Positions 38,501 to 47,900 of a DNA stretch of 64,000 bases are shown in pieces. The DNA is from Pseudonocardia sp. CNS-139. Its GTDB lineage: Bacteria > Actinomycetota > Actinomycetes > Mycobacteriales > Pseudonocardiaceae. Below the pieces are notes generated by a model. That model searched no databases. It was not told the DNA's origin and saw only the letters and a list, made by a program, of their open reading frames with translations. The translations under genes and the position numbers were made by a program. Location: contig MKJX01000077.1 of NCBI GenBank assembly GCA_001942415.1, positions 1 through 64,000 of the forward strand, in the 5' to 3' direction. Position 1 is the first letter of the stretch. Every line of letters begins with the position of its first letter.

Positions 38501-40090
38501 TCCAGGCATGCCGGGATCGACTGCCGAAATGAGGAGCTCAACGAAATCATCATCAATCTCATTAGCGCTCGCACGAATTACCTTTGCTGCGGCGACCCGT
38601 GGCTCAACGACGATCGGGTGTAGGGGCAACAGATGCGCAGTAACTGAATCACCAGATACCGCGACCCGTATGTCGGACGCTGCGAGAACTTGTCCGACTT
38701 GGGTAACATACTCTCTATCTGCCGCGTCTAGAGATGAGTGAAGTTCACTTAAGCCTGCCCACAACTCAACCCAGGTATCAATAAGTTCGTCAGCCTGGGT
38801 CCGCAACCGCTCTGAAGTCGCGAAGAGTCGAACCCCCTCGTGAGGAAGGTGTCCGAGATAAGGCAGTAGGGCAGCGCGCTTCTCTAGCAGTCTCTCGCAG
38901 GCAGCCGCAGCACTGGTCTTGAGCGGTTCCGTAAGACGCCCTTCCAACGTCTTTAGGATCCGAAGAGCCTCAGCCAGATCGACCCAGGCGCTCTCTCGAA
39001 CGCTCTCTTCACTCGTTTGTCGGGCCGCGGCCTGGAGATCTACCGTCGAACCGGCGACCTCCGCGTAGTGGTCGACCCCGCCCGGCGAGAGCCACTCAGC
39101 GAAGTTGTCCACCGGTGCCGATTCCCACGGCACGGCTGACCCCGCGATAGTGATGGTCCCCTCTTGCGCGGCCTCTGACTGCGTTCCAGAGTTATCCGAA
39201 AGTTGCCTCAGGAAGTCGTCCTCTGAGAAGGATGAATCCTGCACGAGGGACAACAACGATGGCGCGGTGTACTCGCTCTTAGGGCTAGACTTCTTCTTAC
39301 CCTGCTTCTTGCTTACAGATCGGAAAGCCGACCGGATGGTCTCGTAGTCCAGTTTCGCGAGTCTCTCATTGCGTGGTGACCTCGCGTAGGCTCGCACAGC
39401 TGCGAAATCGGTCGAGTCGAACAGCTTCACAAGAAGCCGCTGAACCGTAGCCGCATCGCTGCTTCGTAATTGCGTGACCAGCGCGGCATTGTCTGCAAGT
39501 CGGCCACGATCAATGTCCAGGACGCCGGCGTCTGGCAACAGGCCGATTCGCCAAAGCTCAGTTCTCGCAAAGTCCGGCATCTCCGCGCCCGCAGACTCAA
39601 GTGCGTTGCAATAGTCGGCGCAGTCAATGAGATCTGCCCGGCTGTCGTCACGAAGATTTCCTAATAGGCGTCCGAGCGGAACAGGCAACGCCATCTCTTG
39701 CACCTGCTCAATTGTTCTACCGAAGAGTGTCGCTCGCACCTCGGTAGCCCGCAAAACTCGAACGTTCAGGAGGCCCGCCGCTCTATTCCGCTCAAGATCA
39801 CCAAAAATGAGAAGCGGGAGCTCCGACTCCGGATCATCACGCCACGCTATCGCAGTATGGACGTCGCGAGTGATCTCAATAGGCCCTGGCACGAATTCTC
39901 GGTCATTCTCGACGAAAACGGCCGCGCGGGCGCGAAGATCATGGCCCGCCAATTGCTCTAGCACTTCGTGGATCGGGAACGGCGTTGAAAGCTCCGGGAT
40001 GCGCAGATACGCCAAGTTAGATCGGAGGCGGTGCAGAATAGTCGTCGTGATTGCTTCGGCTAGCCGTGTCTGTACACTCTTCGCCGTCAT
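35520..40090 (-). CDS. giant nuclease-like/FtsK translocase protein, DptH-like (frame slip near 37493)
   Basis: Last gene of the four-gene operon, about 1523 residues. ATG 40090 overlaps the preceding stop. The N-terminal 850 residues have no motif I can name except GDLERNRAAGLLNVRVLRAT and WVALCEGASPLAAPSQIAEL. Two frames meet near 37493; adding one base gives the smooth join RVVRSVLGRLGLAAVLAYLQ. Then RRADLLTLTWSGSEVVVTAA followed by EVKSR looks like a PD-(D/E)xK nuclease core. An acidic Gly/Ser linker leads to a complete FtsK motor: Walker A LLVAGTTGSGKSVFLRSILW, Walker B LRPLVVLIDEFAELVMA, sensor HLVAATQRPSTDVVTGVMKS and RVQSAVDSRVILDEGGAQSL. The layout resembles the large HerA/FtsK protein DptH of phosphorothioate-dependent restriction; it probably translocates and cuts foreign DNA. 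Confidence 0.7.
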
Positions 40091-41534
40091 TTCCTCACCC
40101 ACAGAGTTCGCGGATCAAGTACCTCTGTCACACCGTCTGAGTAGCGGCGCGCTAGACCGACCGCGGCCAGAAGGCGTGAGAGTTCAGCCTGGTTCTGTTC
40201 TAGGTCTTCTTCCGAGGCGCGTGGATGTAGGCTGCGAGCTGAGGCCCGGGACCCACAGCGACCCCGAATCGGTCCTCAAGGTTCAGCAGCCAGTCCGACA
40301 TCAATAGGCTCTCAACGGGCTCATCCGGCATACCACCGAGCACAAGCGCTGGCAGAAGTGCCGTCTCCGCGCGAAGACGAGGCAGTCGTCCGCGCCGCGG
40401 GCCTATGAACCCACAGTGTCTTCCAACCGCATGGAACCAAGACCTGTGCTTGTTCCCCATTCCGGCGACGAGAAGATCCCTCAGCGTGTTCGCAAGCGCG
40501 GACGCCCGGTCCTCCTCGCTCCGGAGATAGCCGTCATAGACTTGGGCCGCGTGCGACAGGACAGCCTGCGAGCCGCCCGACAGCGAGTAAGGCTCGCATG
40601 TGTTCAGGAAGTACTTGGCTTGCGCGTCGTCAGGATCGCCGTCGAACTCCTTATTTACGAAAATGCGAAGTTCGTGCGCAAGCCATTGTTCAAACGCGAG
40701 GTGGACCGCCGTCAGCGACTCACTCGACGATTCGCGCAAAGAGGATAGTTCGCCTGGCGGTGTACACTCCAACAGTAGCGCCCGGCGCTCTCCACCCACT
40801 GCCAATGGGGGCAATTGCGCATAGGTCAGCAAGCCAACCCAAGTGGCGGCGTTGGCTAGAGTTTGAACGGCGAGTAGACTGTCACAGTCGGCGGAGAGCA
40901 GTTCCAAGCATCGACGTAGAAGAGCTGTTAGATCGTCTGCGAGAGCAGACGTGGGGTCGCGCCTAGTCCACTCAACGGGCTGCGGCGGTTCGGCGAGAGA
41001 CCACCCGGACAGTTGAGTGTCATCAATCAAAGCACGCTCAAGTCCCCAATGAGGGTTTGGTTGCGGCATCTTCAGTCTCTCCACGCCCGCTTGCAGAAGT
41101 GACGAAGCGGCGGGGTCATTGAGCACTAGACCTGCACTCAGCGTACCGATCCCGAGGTGGATGGAGTCACTTGACGTCAGTCCAACGTGAGCCACCTGGA
41201 AAGAATGGTTGTTCAAGAAGACTGCACGATCCGTCGCAACCATTGCCGATACGGCTCGTCTGAGCAGGTCGAGTTCCTTATCACTCGTTGGCAGATCTAG
41301 TTTGCCTTTTGCTCGATCCCGCAGGTCTTCCTGCCCCACCTGCCATGTTCCGTCTTTGGTTGCTACGAAGTCCGCCGCAAGTCTTGTCTGTCGACGGCCC
41401 GTAAGCGAGTGGTGCAAGAACCCGTTCAGCACATGGACAGGCTGCGGCGATATGGACGTTGGGCTGAAGACCAACTGGCTCTCAACGTTATCGTTGTACC
41501 AGTCTCTGAGGTTGACCCCGACTATTGACTTCAC
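40087..41534 (-). CDS. third operon gene, unknown function (DptG position; frame slip near 40215)
   Basis: About 482 residues, from ATG 41534, overlapping its neighbours on both sides by four bases. As given the frame stops at 40200 after YIHAPRKKT; adding one base near 40215 extends it to EEDLEQNQAELSRLLAAVGL and ARRYSDGVTEVLDPRTLWVR, with TGA overlapping the next ATG. I recognise no domain. It is mostly helical, with recurrent FLNNHSFQVAHVGLTSSD and HHSLTGRRQTRLAADFVATK segments. Position and size match DptG, the middle partner of DptF and DptH, but the similarity is positional only. Confidence 0.6.
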
Positions 41535-43120
41535 GAAAGTACCTCGAGACCTCGATCTTCGTGTCTAACCCTGAACTGGTATGTGGCGCGGTCGCGGTGA
41601 TCGTAGACTCGAATCTCTGGGTCATCCGTCGAGCTGACCGGAGCTTGGGCCATGAAAAGGTCGATCGCAAAGTCGAGCATCTCTTGATTCCGGTCAACGG
41701 CCAGCGTTCGGCGACGCTGCAACTGCAACCAGGTTGCGAAGTCGACCGTGAAGGTGGGGCTACGATCCGTCCAACTCAGTAGGAGACGATCAGGGAAGTA
41801 CCCAGATGTGGAATGCCGTTCACTGTCATCGGAGTGGGGGATACGCAATCTCAGAGCCTCAATTGACGCCTTCGCGGCAGCGGCGAGAGCGGCAGGACGG
41901 CGTTGCGCTGCCATCCCATGATGGCGTGAAACCCACAACTCGGTTTCAGTCGTCGACGCGATCCGATACTTGTTTAGCAGATGTACGATTTGTCGAGCAG
42001 CGGCCCTGGGGTCAGCAACTGCGGTGCTCAGAAGGCTCTGATAGCGAGGGGCGGCACTGTGCTGACTCAAGACAGAGGAGACGTCGAGTCCTTGCCGAAT
42101 AGGAAGTATGCCCGTTTCGCAGAAGCAAAATGGAGCATCCCTAAGGAGTCGGAATCGCGGTGGGAGACCACCGGCGACGGCCCAGGTAGGTAACATCGAA
42201 TGCGATACTCGAAAAGTTTCCGAGCCAAAGCGCTCCGTCGACACCTGGCATCGGGATCTTTATAGGATCAAAGGCTGCGCTTAGCGCACGACACAAGGGA
42301 GTATCGTCGTCAAAGAGTCTCATCCAGAAGAAGCCGTCAACGTATTGGCTGTTAGCTTCCATTGGACATGTGTGGCCGAAGAAGAGATCGATAAAGAACA
42401 CCCAGAGGTCGCGGGCTGTAAGGTGATTGCCTGCGCCTGAAAGTAGCTGCAATAGTTGGGGAATACGCTCCTTTGCGCGCTTGGACTTGCGCAATAACGC
42501 CGCACCCCTCACGCGAGGGCAGTTCTTATTCTTACCACATGTCGCGCAAGGGGTTACGTGCTGAAGCACCATCTCGAGCGCGCGGATCGCAAATTCGGAC
42601 CGGGCGAGCTGCCTTCCAGCCAGATTGAGGATCAGCGCACCCGGCGGGTCCTCGACTGTTTCCCCCTGGGTCCGCTGATGGACGACAGTCTTAGCGACTC
42701 GAAAGAAGCCGCCCTGCGGCAGAGACGCGAGGCTCGCCAATGGGCCTTCATTAATGGTAATTAGAAGTGCCCGCTTGCGTACCTGCGCCTCATTTACAGC
42801 ATTGATAATTGCTTCATCGAGGAGTGCGCTGGCATCTCTGACAAATAGGACGCTTCGGGGGGAGTCTCAGCCCCAAGTTGTGTGTCGTTTGTAACTTCGA
42901 TGCACGTGCGGTTGGGAAGTCGAGAGAGCGCCTGCTGCGCGAGGTGAGACTTTCCATCTCCAGCGTTACCGCTAATAATTACTATTCGGCGATCTTGCAA
43001 TGCTTTGACGATCTTATCTGTCAGCGGGTCCGCAATATCCAGGGCCTCCCTGACGTCGGGAGTCCACTTGTCGGCGTAGACAACGCCGCGTTCGAAGACG
43101 GAGCTAAGCGACGCAGGCAC
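41531..43120 (-). CDS. P-loop NTPase, DptF-like (frame slips near 42860, 42185 and 42090)
   Basis: Second operon gene, about 530 residues. It reads from GTG 43120 SLSSVFERGVVYADKWTPDV, with Walker A RRIVIISGNAGDGKSHLAQQ. At a run of six G near 42860 the frame changes; it continues SVLFVRDASALLDEAIINAV and RKRALLITINEGPLASLASL (sensor/Walker B region). A Cys cluster follows, TPCATCGKNKNCPRVRGAAL, and then LTARDLWVFFIDLFFGHTC. Two further slips near 42185 and 42090 bracket SLGMLHFASAKRAYFLFGKD before the C-terminal part. The NTPase type, with GDGKS and the ITINEGPL strand, is seen in DptF and related defence NTPases. The number of slips makes details near 42100-42200 uncertain. Confidence 0.65.
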
Positions 43121-43183
43121 GAGTCGGCCGTTCCTCTCGCAGACGATCTTGTTGCAAACCTCCAGTGAACAGTATCCGACCCG

Positions 43184-45243
43184 TCAGGAGCTGCGCAGCG
43201 TGCTCCCCTGCTGGGCAACCTGGAGTGTCTCAGCCAGATCCGCGGTCCGCCCTGCTCGCTCGACTAGGTCTGCCAGCCTAGGTTCAACCCAGCGCTGCCT
43301 CCACTGCGTCGCGAGTTCCGCAGCGGTGGGCTGCAGCCCAACCTTCTCGTCCGACCAACCGAACAGCACCCCCGGAACGTCCGTGACCAGCGGTAGCGCG
43401 TACAGCGGTCGGCGAGTGTCGTGCCTCCTGAGGTCGGGAAGGTTCAGCCTGTCGAGGGCTCGCCCGACCTCGCGAAAGCGCGCGCCGGATCCTTCCCCGA
43501 ATGAGCGCGTAATGTGTCGGTAGCCGTCCCACTCGCTGTTGAGCCGGCTGGTTGCTGACATCGTAGCCGATGATATGTGAAAGCTTCCAAATCCTGAAGT
43601 CTCACCATATTTTATCCAGCGTCTATGTCCGGAGCGCACTCGAGTGTACTGTGCGCTATGGCCTGGATACAGACCGGACGTCAGTATCACAAGCGGCCCA
43701 GGATTGGGCACGCGCTGCCTGACCTCGTGTAGGTAGACTTGTTGGGCGATCTGCCCGAGGGGCCTGTCTTGTCCCCACTCGTTCAGCGCCTCATACGAAC
43801 CGGCGAGGGCGGCCATGAGCTTTCCCGCACGCAGACCGTTGAATGGTGGCGCAGCACCACAAATGCTAAGTTCGATAGCGACGAAGCCCATATGGTAGTG
43901 CCATATCTTGCGAAGGCCGGTCTCCACCCTTGCCGCGACTTGCGGATCCGCGAGTTCTTCGAGTGGATCTGATGCGCGGATGGCTTGTTGGACGGCGGTG
44001 GCGCCTCGACACAACTCGGCGGCAGTTTCGGCCTCTTGCAGATGGCTAGGTGCTGAGCCGCATTAGTTTTGTCGCCACGCTTCCGGGCCGAATTGAACGC
44101 TTCTCGGTTCCCACTGGCGATGGTCCGCAAGTCTGATTCACTGCGACTGGCGAGTGCCGCTTCAATTCCCTGTGGGTTGACAGACTGCAAGAGGGCGGTG
44201 AGCGTTGTCATCGTGGCTACGAGCGCGCCCGTGATGTCGCCGGAGCGCTTGATCGCGGCAGTGAACCCGCGGGAGGTAGTTGCACCATCCGATCCGATTA
44301 GGATACCTAGCCACTGGTCCCGCGCCTTTATCTCAGGCACTACGTTACGGAATTGAATGATCCCGATTGGCGTCGTCCTGTGCCGTTTATCGTTGAGAAG
44401 GAATGACACCTCCCGACCCGGTGCCGAACGGTCCGGGGTCATGGACCACGTTGCGCGTGCCGCCTTCCACAGGTTCCGGCCCTGAAGGTCTTCCACGCGC
44501 CTTAGTTCAGGCTCAAAGGCATCAGCGTCAATCAGTCGCAGAATCGCTGCCGGATTATATGCTCCGCTCGAGTCGAGAGACTTCATTACGGCTGTGAGGC
44601 GTGGACGCTCCTTGTCCTCGACGAGGTCGCGCTCGCGCATGTTCTCGTATAGACGACGGAGAGCCAGCCTCTTCAAGTCCTCCGGGATGCTGTCGCTTTC
44701 CCAGATCGATGCAAGATTAGCAGCGTCCGTTTGCCACCATGGGGTAGTAGCCACCGAGTACGTAATCTCGAAGGACGAGCACGGCCGTAAGGTATGCAGC
44801 CCCGTCTCGGCCTGCTGCGCCGGCCGCCTGCCGTGCCGCTGCCTCGAGCACGCGGACGATCTGTGACTGCGACTTCCCCTCCATGAGGGCGATAAGTTCT
44901 CTGAACTCCGCCTGGTACACGCCAAGGCCCTGCGGATCGAACGCCTTCAACGCATCGGCTTGTACCCGAACCTGGCGGCCTGAGACCTCGGCTGGTGCTC
45001 CCATGATGAGTTGGACTGTAGCTCCTCGGGGGGCAGCCGACCAGACAGGGTGCAGGCCGGCGAGGCGGTGACGTACAGGGACGCATGGTACGACCCTGCC
45101 TCCGGTGGGCCGGCGAGGGTTGCCGTGATCAGGCTGCAGACCGTCTCCGGTGTCGCCGCGGGGCATGCGGCCGCTAGACAGCGGACGATCGTCGTGACGG
45201 GCTCGCATCGGGATCGATTGCCTATACTGTGGAACTCCTGCAC
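43184..45243 (-). CDS. long DUF4338 (DruA-like) protein, first gene of operon (frame slips near 45040, 44735 and 44015)
   Basis: About 686 residues from GTG 45243. Residues 1-230 are helical and unassigned (QIVRVLEAAARQAAGAAGRD, DYVLGGYYPWWQTDAANLAS). The rest matches DUF4338, the domain of Druantia protein DruA: PIGIIQFRNVVPEIKARDQW, MGFVAIELSICGAAPPFNGL followed by RAGKLMAALAGSYEAL, then VILTSGLYPGHSAQYTRVRS and IKYGETSGFGSFHISSATM. Frame slips are a missing base near 45040 and near 44015 and an extra C in CCCC near 44735. DUF4338 proteins are thought to be nuclease- or transposase-like DNA-interacting factors. Here it leads a NTPase-translocase operon that lacks the DruE helicase, so this is not a canonical Druantia system. 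Confidence 0.68.
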
Positions 45244-45687
45244 TCGATGCTCTGCAACTATTGCCGTGCCTCCGGATCAGGCTTGCAAAGAATCCGTCGT
45301 CAATACCTGCCCGAGTTGGTAGGGCCGAGTCGCCGCAGTATCCGCACGGGGCTACAGGTAGTTCGGCCCAAAGATTGTCCCGACTTGTGCAATCTACCCT
45401 CCGCTGATGTAGTTTCTGAGCATACGTCGACTGCGAGGTGGCGCATGAATAGGTCAGGGTCTTCGAACAGTTCTGGATGGGCCCTACTCCTCCCTCGCGG
45501 CGCGCACCTACCAGCCGGAGCGCCGGCGGGGGCCTCGGGTGGAGCGCCCGGCGGACGAACGACCGAGGCCCCCGCCGGCCACTTCTGGTAGCCCTTGGGT
45601 GCGTCGTGAGGGAGGCCGACCTCCTGAGCGGTGCCGGGTCCAGGGCGGCGCCCTGGTCGCCGAAGGCTCCGCCGGAGGCGGCCAGGC
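45244..45687. other. non-coding gap between operon start and Nudix gene
   Basis: No gene is supported. Left part: promoter region of the minus-strand operon, about 200 bases. Centre: the long hairpin 45508-45591. Right: a second symmetrical element, CCAGGGC-GGC-GCCCTGG (45648-45664). GC rises abruptly at 45480, marking the edge between the AT-richer operon and GC-rich element DNA. Confidence 0.5.
45508..45591. terminator. long interrupted hairpin after the Nudix gene
   Basis: A perfect 17-bp inverted repeat (45522-45538 and 45563-45579; arms contain GCCGGCGGGGGCCTCGG and its complement) is enclosed by outer arms CTACCAG (45508-45514) and CTGGTAG (45585-45591). It lies about 100 bases past the Nudix stop and 265 bases before the start of the operon, so it would isolate the operon from read-through. 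Confidence 0.6.
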
Positions 45688-46116
45688 TCAAGTGCGGACG
45701 AGGTTGGTGCCGTCGTGAGCGCGAGTGACGACACCGTCCGGGAGAAGGGCATCGGTGACGCGGACCGCGTAGGCAGGGTCCATTTGCTCAGTGATCTCGT
45801 CGACGGTGAGCCAGTCGACGGCGCGGGCCTCGTCGGTACTCGGGACGGCGGTGCTCTTTGGGTGGCAACGGAAGACCATCGCCACGATGCCGCGAGGCAG
45901 GTTCTTGTACACCCCGGTGAGACGTTCGACCTCGACCTCGACGCCGGTCTCCTCCAGTACCTCGCGGCGGACACCAGCCTCGAAGGTCTCGTCCAGTTCC
46001 AGCACGCCACCGGGGGGTTCCCAGTGGTGGTTGTCGCGGCGCTGGATCACGAGGATGCGGCCGTCGTCGCGGACGACGATCCCGGCGACGCTCACGGAGT
46101 GCTTCGGGGTCCCCAC
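45688..46116 (-). CDS. Nudix hydrolase, Pif-like element protein
   Basis: A 142-residue Nudix protein from GTG 46116. The Nudix box is complete: GGVLELDETFEAGVRREVLE followed by ETGVEVEVE, matching Gx5Ex7REVxEExGV. In pSAM2 a Nudix protein, Pif, prevents redundant transfer between cells that already carry the element and is encoded near the GntR regulator KorSA, exactly the neighbourhood here (GntR gene divergent, 135 bases apart). A house-keeping role in nucleotide clean-up is the alternative. Confidence 0.82.
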   Translation of the reverse strand: MGTPKHSVSVAGIVVRDDGRILVIQRRDNHHWEPPGGVLELDETFEAGVRREVLEETGVEVEVERLTGVYKNLPRGIVAMVFRCHPKSTAVPSTDEARAVDWLTVDEITEQMDPAYAVRVTDALLPDGVVTRAHDGTNLVRT

Positions 46117-46207
46117 GGTCCGGCGCTCCCGTCACTGCTGGTCATGGCTGATCTGCGCGCTCACGCGCGATCTGTCGCGGTTGCTGTCGTTCACTGGTGT
46201 TCCACCC

Positions 46208-46236
46208 GTAGGCTATCGCTACCTGCAGTTGCCTAC
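46208..46236. promoter_or_regulatory. GTAGGC/GCCTAC inverted repeat before the GntR gene
   Basis: GTAGGC (46208-46213) and GCCTAC (46231-46236) are perfectly inverted with 17 bases between, and enclose a possible -10 sequence. The site lies 16 bases before the GntR start in the divergent Nudix-GntR intergenic region and could be the regulator's own operator. Confidence 0.45.
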
Positions 46237-46251
46237 TCGTCTGGAGAAGCT

Positions 46252-47027
46252 GTGTCGCTCGGGTCCCTCGACCGCAGCGACGATCGCGCGCCCTACAAGC
46301 AGATCGCCGACCATCTGCGGGGCGCGATCGAGCGGGGCGTGCTGGAGCCGGGCGACCGTCTGCCCTCCGAGGCGGACCTGATGCGGCACTACGACATCGC
46401 ACGTATGACGGCGCGGCAGGCGATTCAAGAGCTGCGCACCGAGGGGCGAGTCGTAGCCGAGCAGGGGCGCGGCGTCTTCGTGCGGTTGCCCGCTCCCGTG
46501 CGGCGGCTCGCCTCCGACCGCTTCGCACGTCGACACCGGGACGCCGGCAAGGCAGCCTTCATCGCTGAGGCCGAGAAGGCCGGCGTGGCGCCGAGTGTTG
46601 ACGACATCCAGGTGAGTCGCGGGCCGGCTCCGCAGCCCGTCCGCGAGCGGCTGGGGCTCGACGAGCCCGGTGAGGTCGTCATTCGCTCGCGGCGGTACCT
46701 GGCCGAGGGGCTGCCCGTCGAGAGCGCAGTCTCGTATATCCCCGCGGATCTTGCAGATGGGACGGCGATCGCCGAGCAGGACACCGGCCTGGCGGCATCT
46801 ACGCCCGCCTGGAAGAGGCGGGGCACGAGTTGGCGCACTTCACCGAGGAGGTGTCCGCGCGGATGCCGACGGTCGAGGAGCGGCGCCGGCTTCAGATCCC
46901 ATCAGGCACGCCGGTCCTCCTCGTCGTGCGGACCGCCTACGACACAGCAGGGCGAGCGGTCGAGGTCTGCGACACCGTGAAGGCCGCTCCCGCCTACGTC
47001 CTGGAGTACGACTTTCCCGCTCGCTGA
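46252..47027 (+). CDS. GntR/UTRA transcriptional regulator, KorSA-like (frame slip near 46793)
   Basis: About 259 residues from GTG 46252 (GGAG ten bases upstream). The DNA-binding domain reads YKQIADHLRGAIERGVLEPG, DRLPSEADLMRHYDIARMTA and RQAIQELRTEGRVVAEQGRG, the standard GntR wing. The C-terminal UTRA domain contains VIRSRRYLAEGLPVESAVSY and, after one missing base near 46793, GGIYARLEEAGHELAHFTEE and VEERRRLQIPSGTPVLLVVR. KorSA of pSAM2 is a GntR repressor that keeps the element integrated by silencing its replication and transfer genes; a comparable role is inferred. Confidence 0.82.
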
Positions 47028-47110
47028 CCTGCCGATTCGGCTGCAGTCGTATCGCGTCGTCTCAACTCCTCTAGTTGTCTGAGTGATTCGTGCTACCGTC
47101 TAAGAGTGAG

Positions 47111-47124
47111 GTCCTCTAGAGGAC
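47111..47124. promoter_or_regulatory. perfect palindrome GTCCTCTAGAGGAC
   Basis: A fully symmetrical 14-mer, 31 bases before the start of the small element gene at 47155. A similar half site CTCCTCTAG lies at about 47065. It is a plausible operator for the GntR regulator encoded just upstream. Confidence 0.55.
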
Positions 47125-47154
47125 TTTCCGGCACACATCGACTCGGGAGACCCG

Positions 47155-47549
47155 GTGATCCAGAACTTCACGGTGGACCAGAGCAAGACCTTCAACTCGC
47201 TGCTGCTGCTCGCGGTCGAGCCGAAGACCGCCTTCGGCGACCAGTACCGCCAGGAGGTGACCAAGGAGGGAACGCCGAAGTGGACCGCGCAGATCGCGGC
47301 CGAGTTCACGGCGTTCGGGCGGTCGCAGCGCGAGCTGATCAACGTCGGGCTGGTGAGCGACAAGAACCCGGCGAGAACCTCGCGCCCGGCACGCAGGTGG
47401 AGATGAGCGACTTCGAGATCGGGGTGATGGAGAAGCGGAACCGCGAGGGGCAGGTGACCGGTGTGCAGGTCTGGTACCGGGCTGGCGGCCTCCGCCCGAT
47501 CAGCAACGGGCACGGCAGCAAGCCGCGGCCCGCGGCGGAGGTGGCCTGA
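47155..47549 (+). CDS. small element protein of unknown function (frame slip near 47372)
   Basis: About 132 residues from GTG 47155, behind GGGAGA. It reads IQNFTVDQSKTFNSLLLLAV, EPKTAFGDQYRQEVTKEG and, after one missing base near 47372, GENLAPGTQVEMSDFEIGVM with QVTGVQVWYRAGGLRPIS. Proteins with this size and pattern are, to my recollection, common as the first gene of the replication-transfer region in actinomycete integrative elements, but I know no function. The palindrome just upstream and the two tiny genes that follow suggest a regulated operon which is now cut short at attR. Confidence 0.65.
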
Positions 47550-47550
47550 G

Positions 47551-47688
47551 ATGGACCAGCGCACCGAACGACACGCGTCGGCTATGGCCAAGGCCGGGGT
47601 GGGGCTCCTTGCGCTCCCCCTTGCCAAGCTGCCGCCGATCACGCATGTCGGCCTGCTGAACGACCGCGGCGGGGTGCTCGTGGAGTGA
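47551..47688 (+). CDS. short element ORF, 45 residues
   Basis: ATG 47551 directly follows the TGA of the previous gene. The product, which includes MAKAGVGLLALPLAKLPPIT, has one weakly hydrophobic segment that could enter the membrane. Tight spacing to both neighbours supports translation. Unknown function. Confidence 0.45.
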   Translation: MDQRTERHASAMAKAGVGLLALPLAKLPPITHVGLLNDRGGVLVE

Positions 47689-47786
47689 CCGACTACGAAC
47701 GCCAGGTCCTCGACTGGATCGGGTGCTGGGAGACCCACACCGTGGCCGTCCTGGCCGCTCTTCTTCGACGCGCCCGCCGAGCGTAA
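47685..47786 (+). CDS. short element ORF, 33 residues
   Basis: GTG 47685 overlaps the stop of the previous ORF (GTGA). The peptide reads TDYERQVLDWIGCWETHTVA and ends with an Arg-rich tail. Its coupling to the upstream ORF favours a real gene; function unknown. It ends one base pair from the right-hand arm-type repeats. Confidence 0.4.
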   Translation: MTDYERQVLDWIGCWETHTVAVLAALLRRARRA

Positions 47787-47828
47787 CTGCAACCAGAAAC
47801 GCAACCAGCTCGACCGAGGCTGATCATG
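47785..47828 (+). repeat. putative integrase arm-type repeats, right
   Basis: AACTGCAACCA, GCAACCA and CTGATCATG in the same order as at 33776-33809. The block lies 28 bases from the att core on this side, against 104 bases on the left side. Confidence 0.5.
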
Positions 47829-47855
47829 CAATCCAGCGTTGTCGCTGGTAGGTGG

Positions 47856-47900
47856 TGGAGCCGCCTTGGGGAGTCGAACCCCAGACCTACGCATTACGAG
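47856..47900. mobile_element. attR core within tRNA-Thr
   Basis: The 45 bases from the CCA end to the anticodon loop are identical to attL at 33627-33671 and mark the right border of the integrated element. Confidence 0.85.

Larger units (their letters stand above)
33672..47855. mobile_element. integrated element in tRNA-Thr, pSAM2-like remnant carrying a defence-type operon
   Basis: About 14.2 kb bounded by the 45-bp att repeats. It has a replication initiator (34246-35594), a GntR regulator and a Nudix protein as in the KorSA/Pif control region of pSAM2-type actinomycete integrative elements, and small element-type genes at the right. No integrase, excisionase, SpdB or TraB/TraSA-type transfer gene is visible; the 9.7-kb operon at 35520-45243 occupies that place and is distinctly lower in GC than the backbone. 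The element is therefore either immobile or mobilised in trans. The boundaries are well supported, the class assignment less so. Confidence 0.75.

Noticed and set aside
35520-45243. Canonical Druantia system
   Set aside because: A DUF4338 protein is present but no DruE-type helicase or DUF1998 protein is found.
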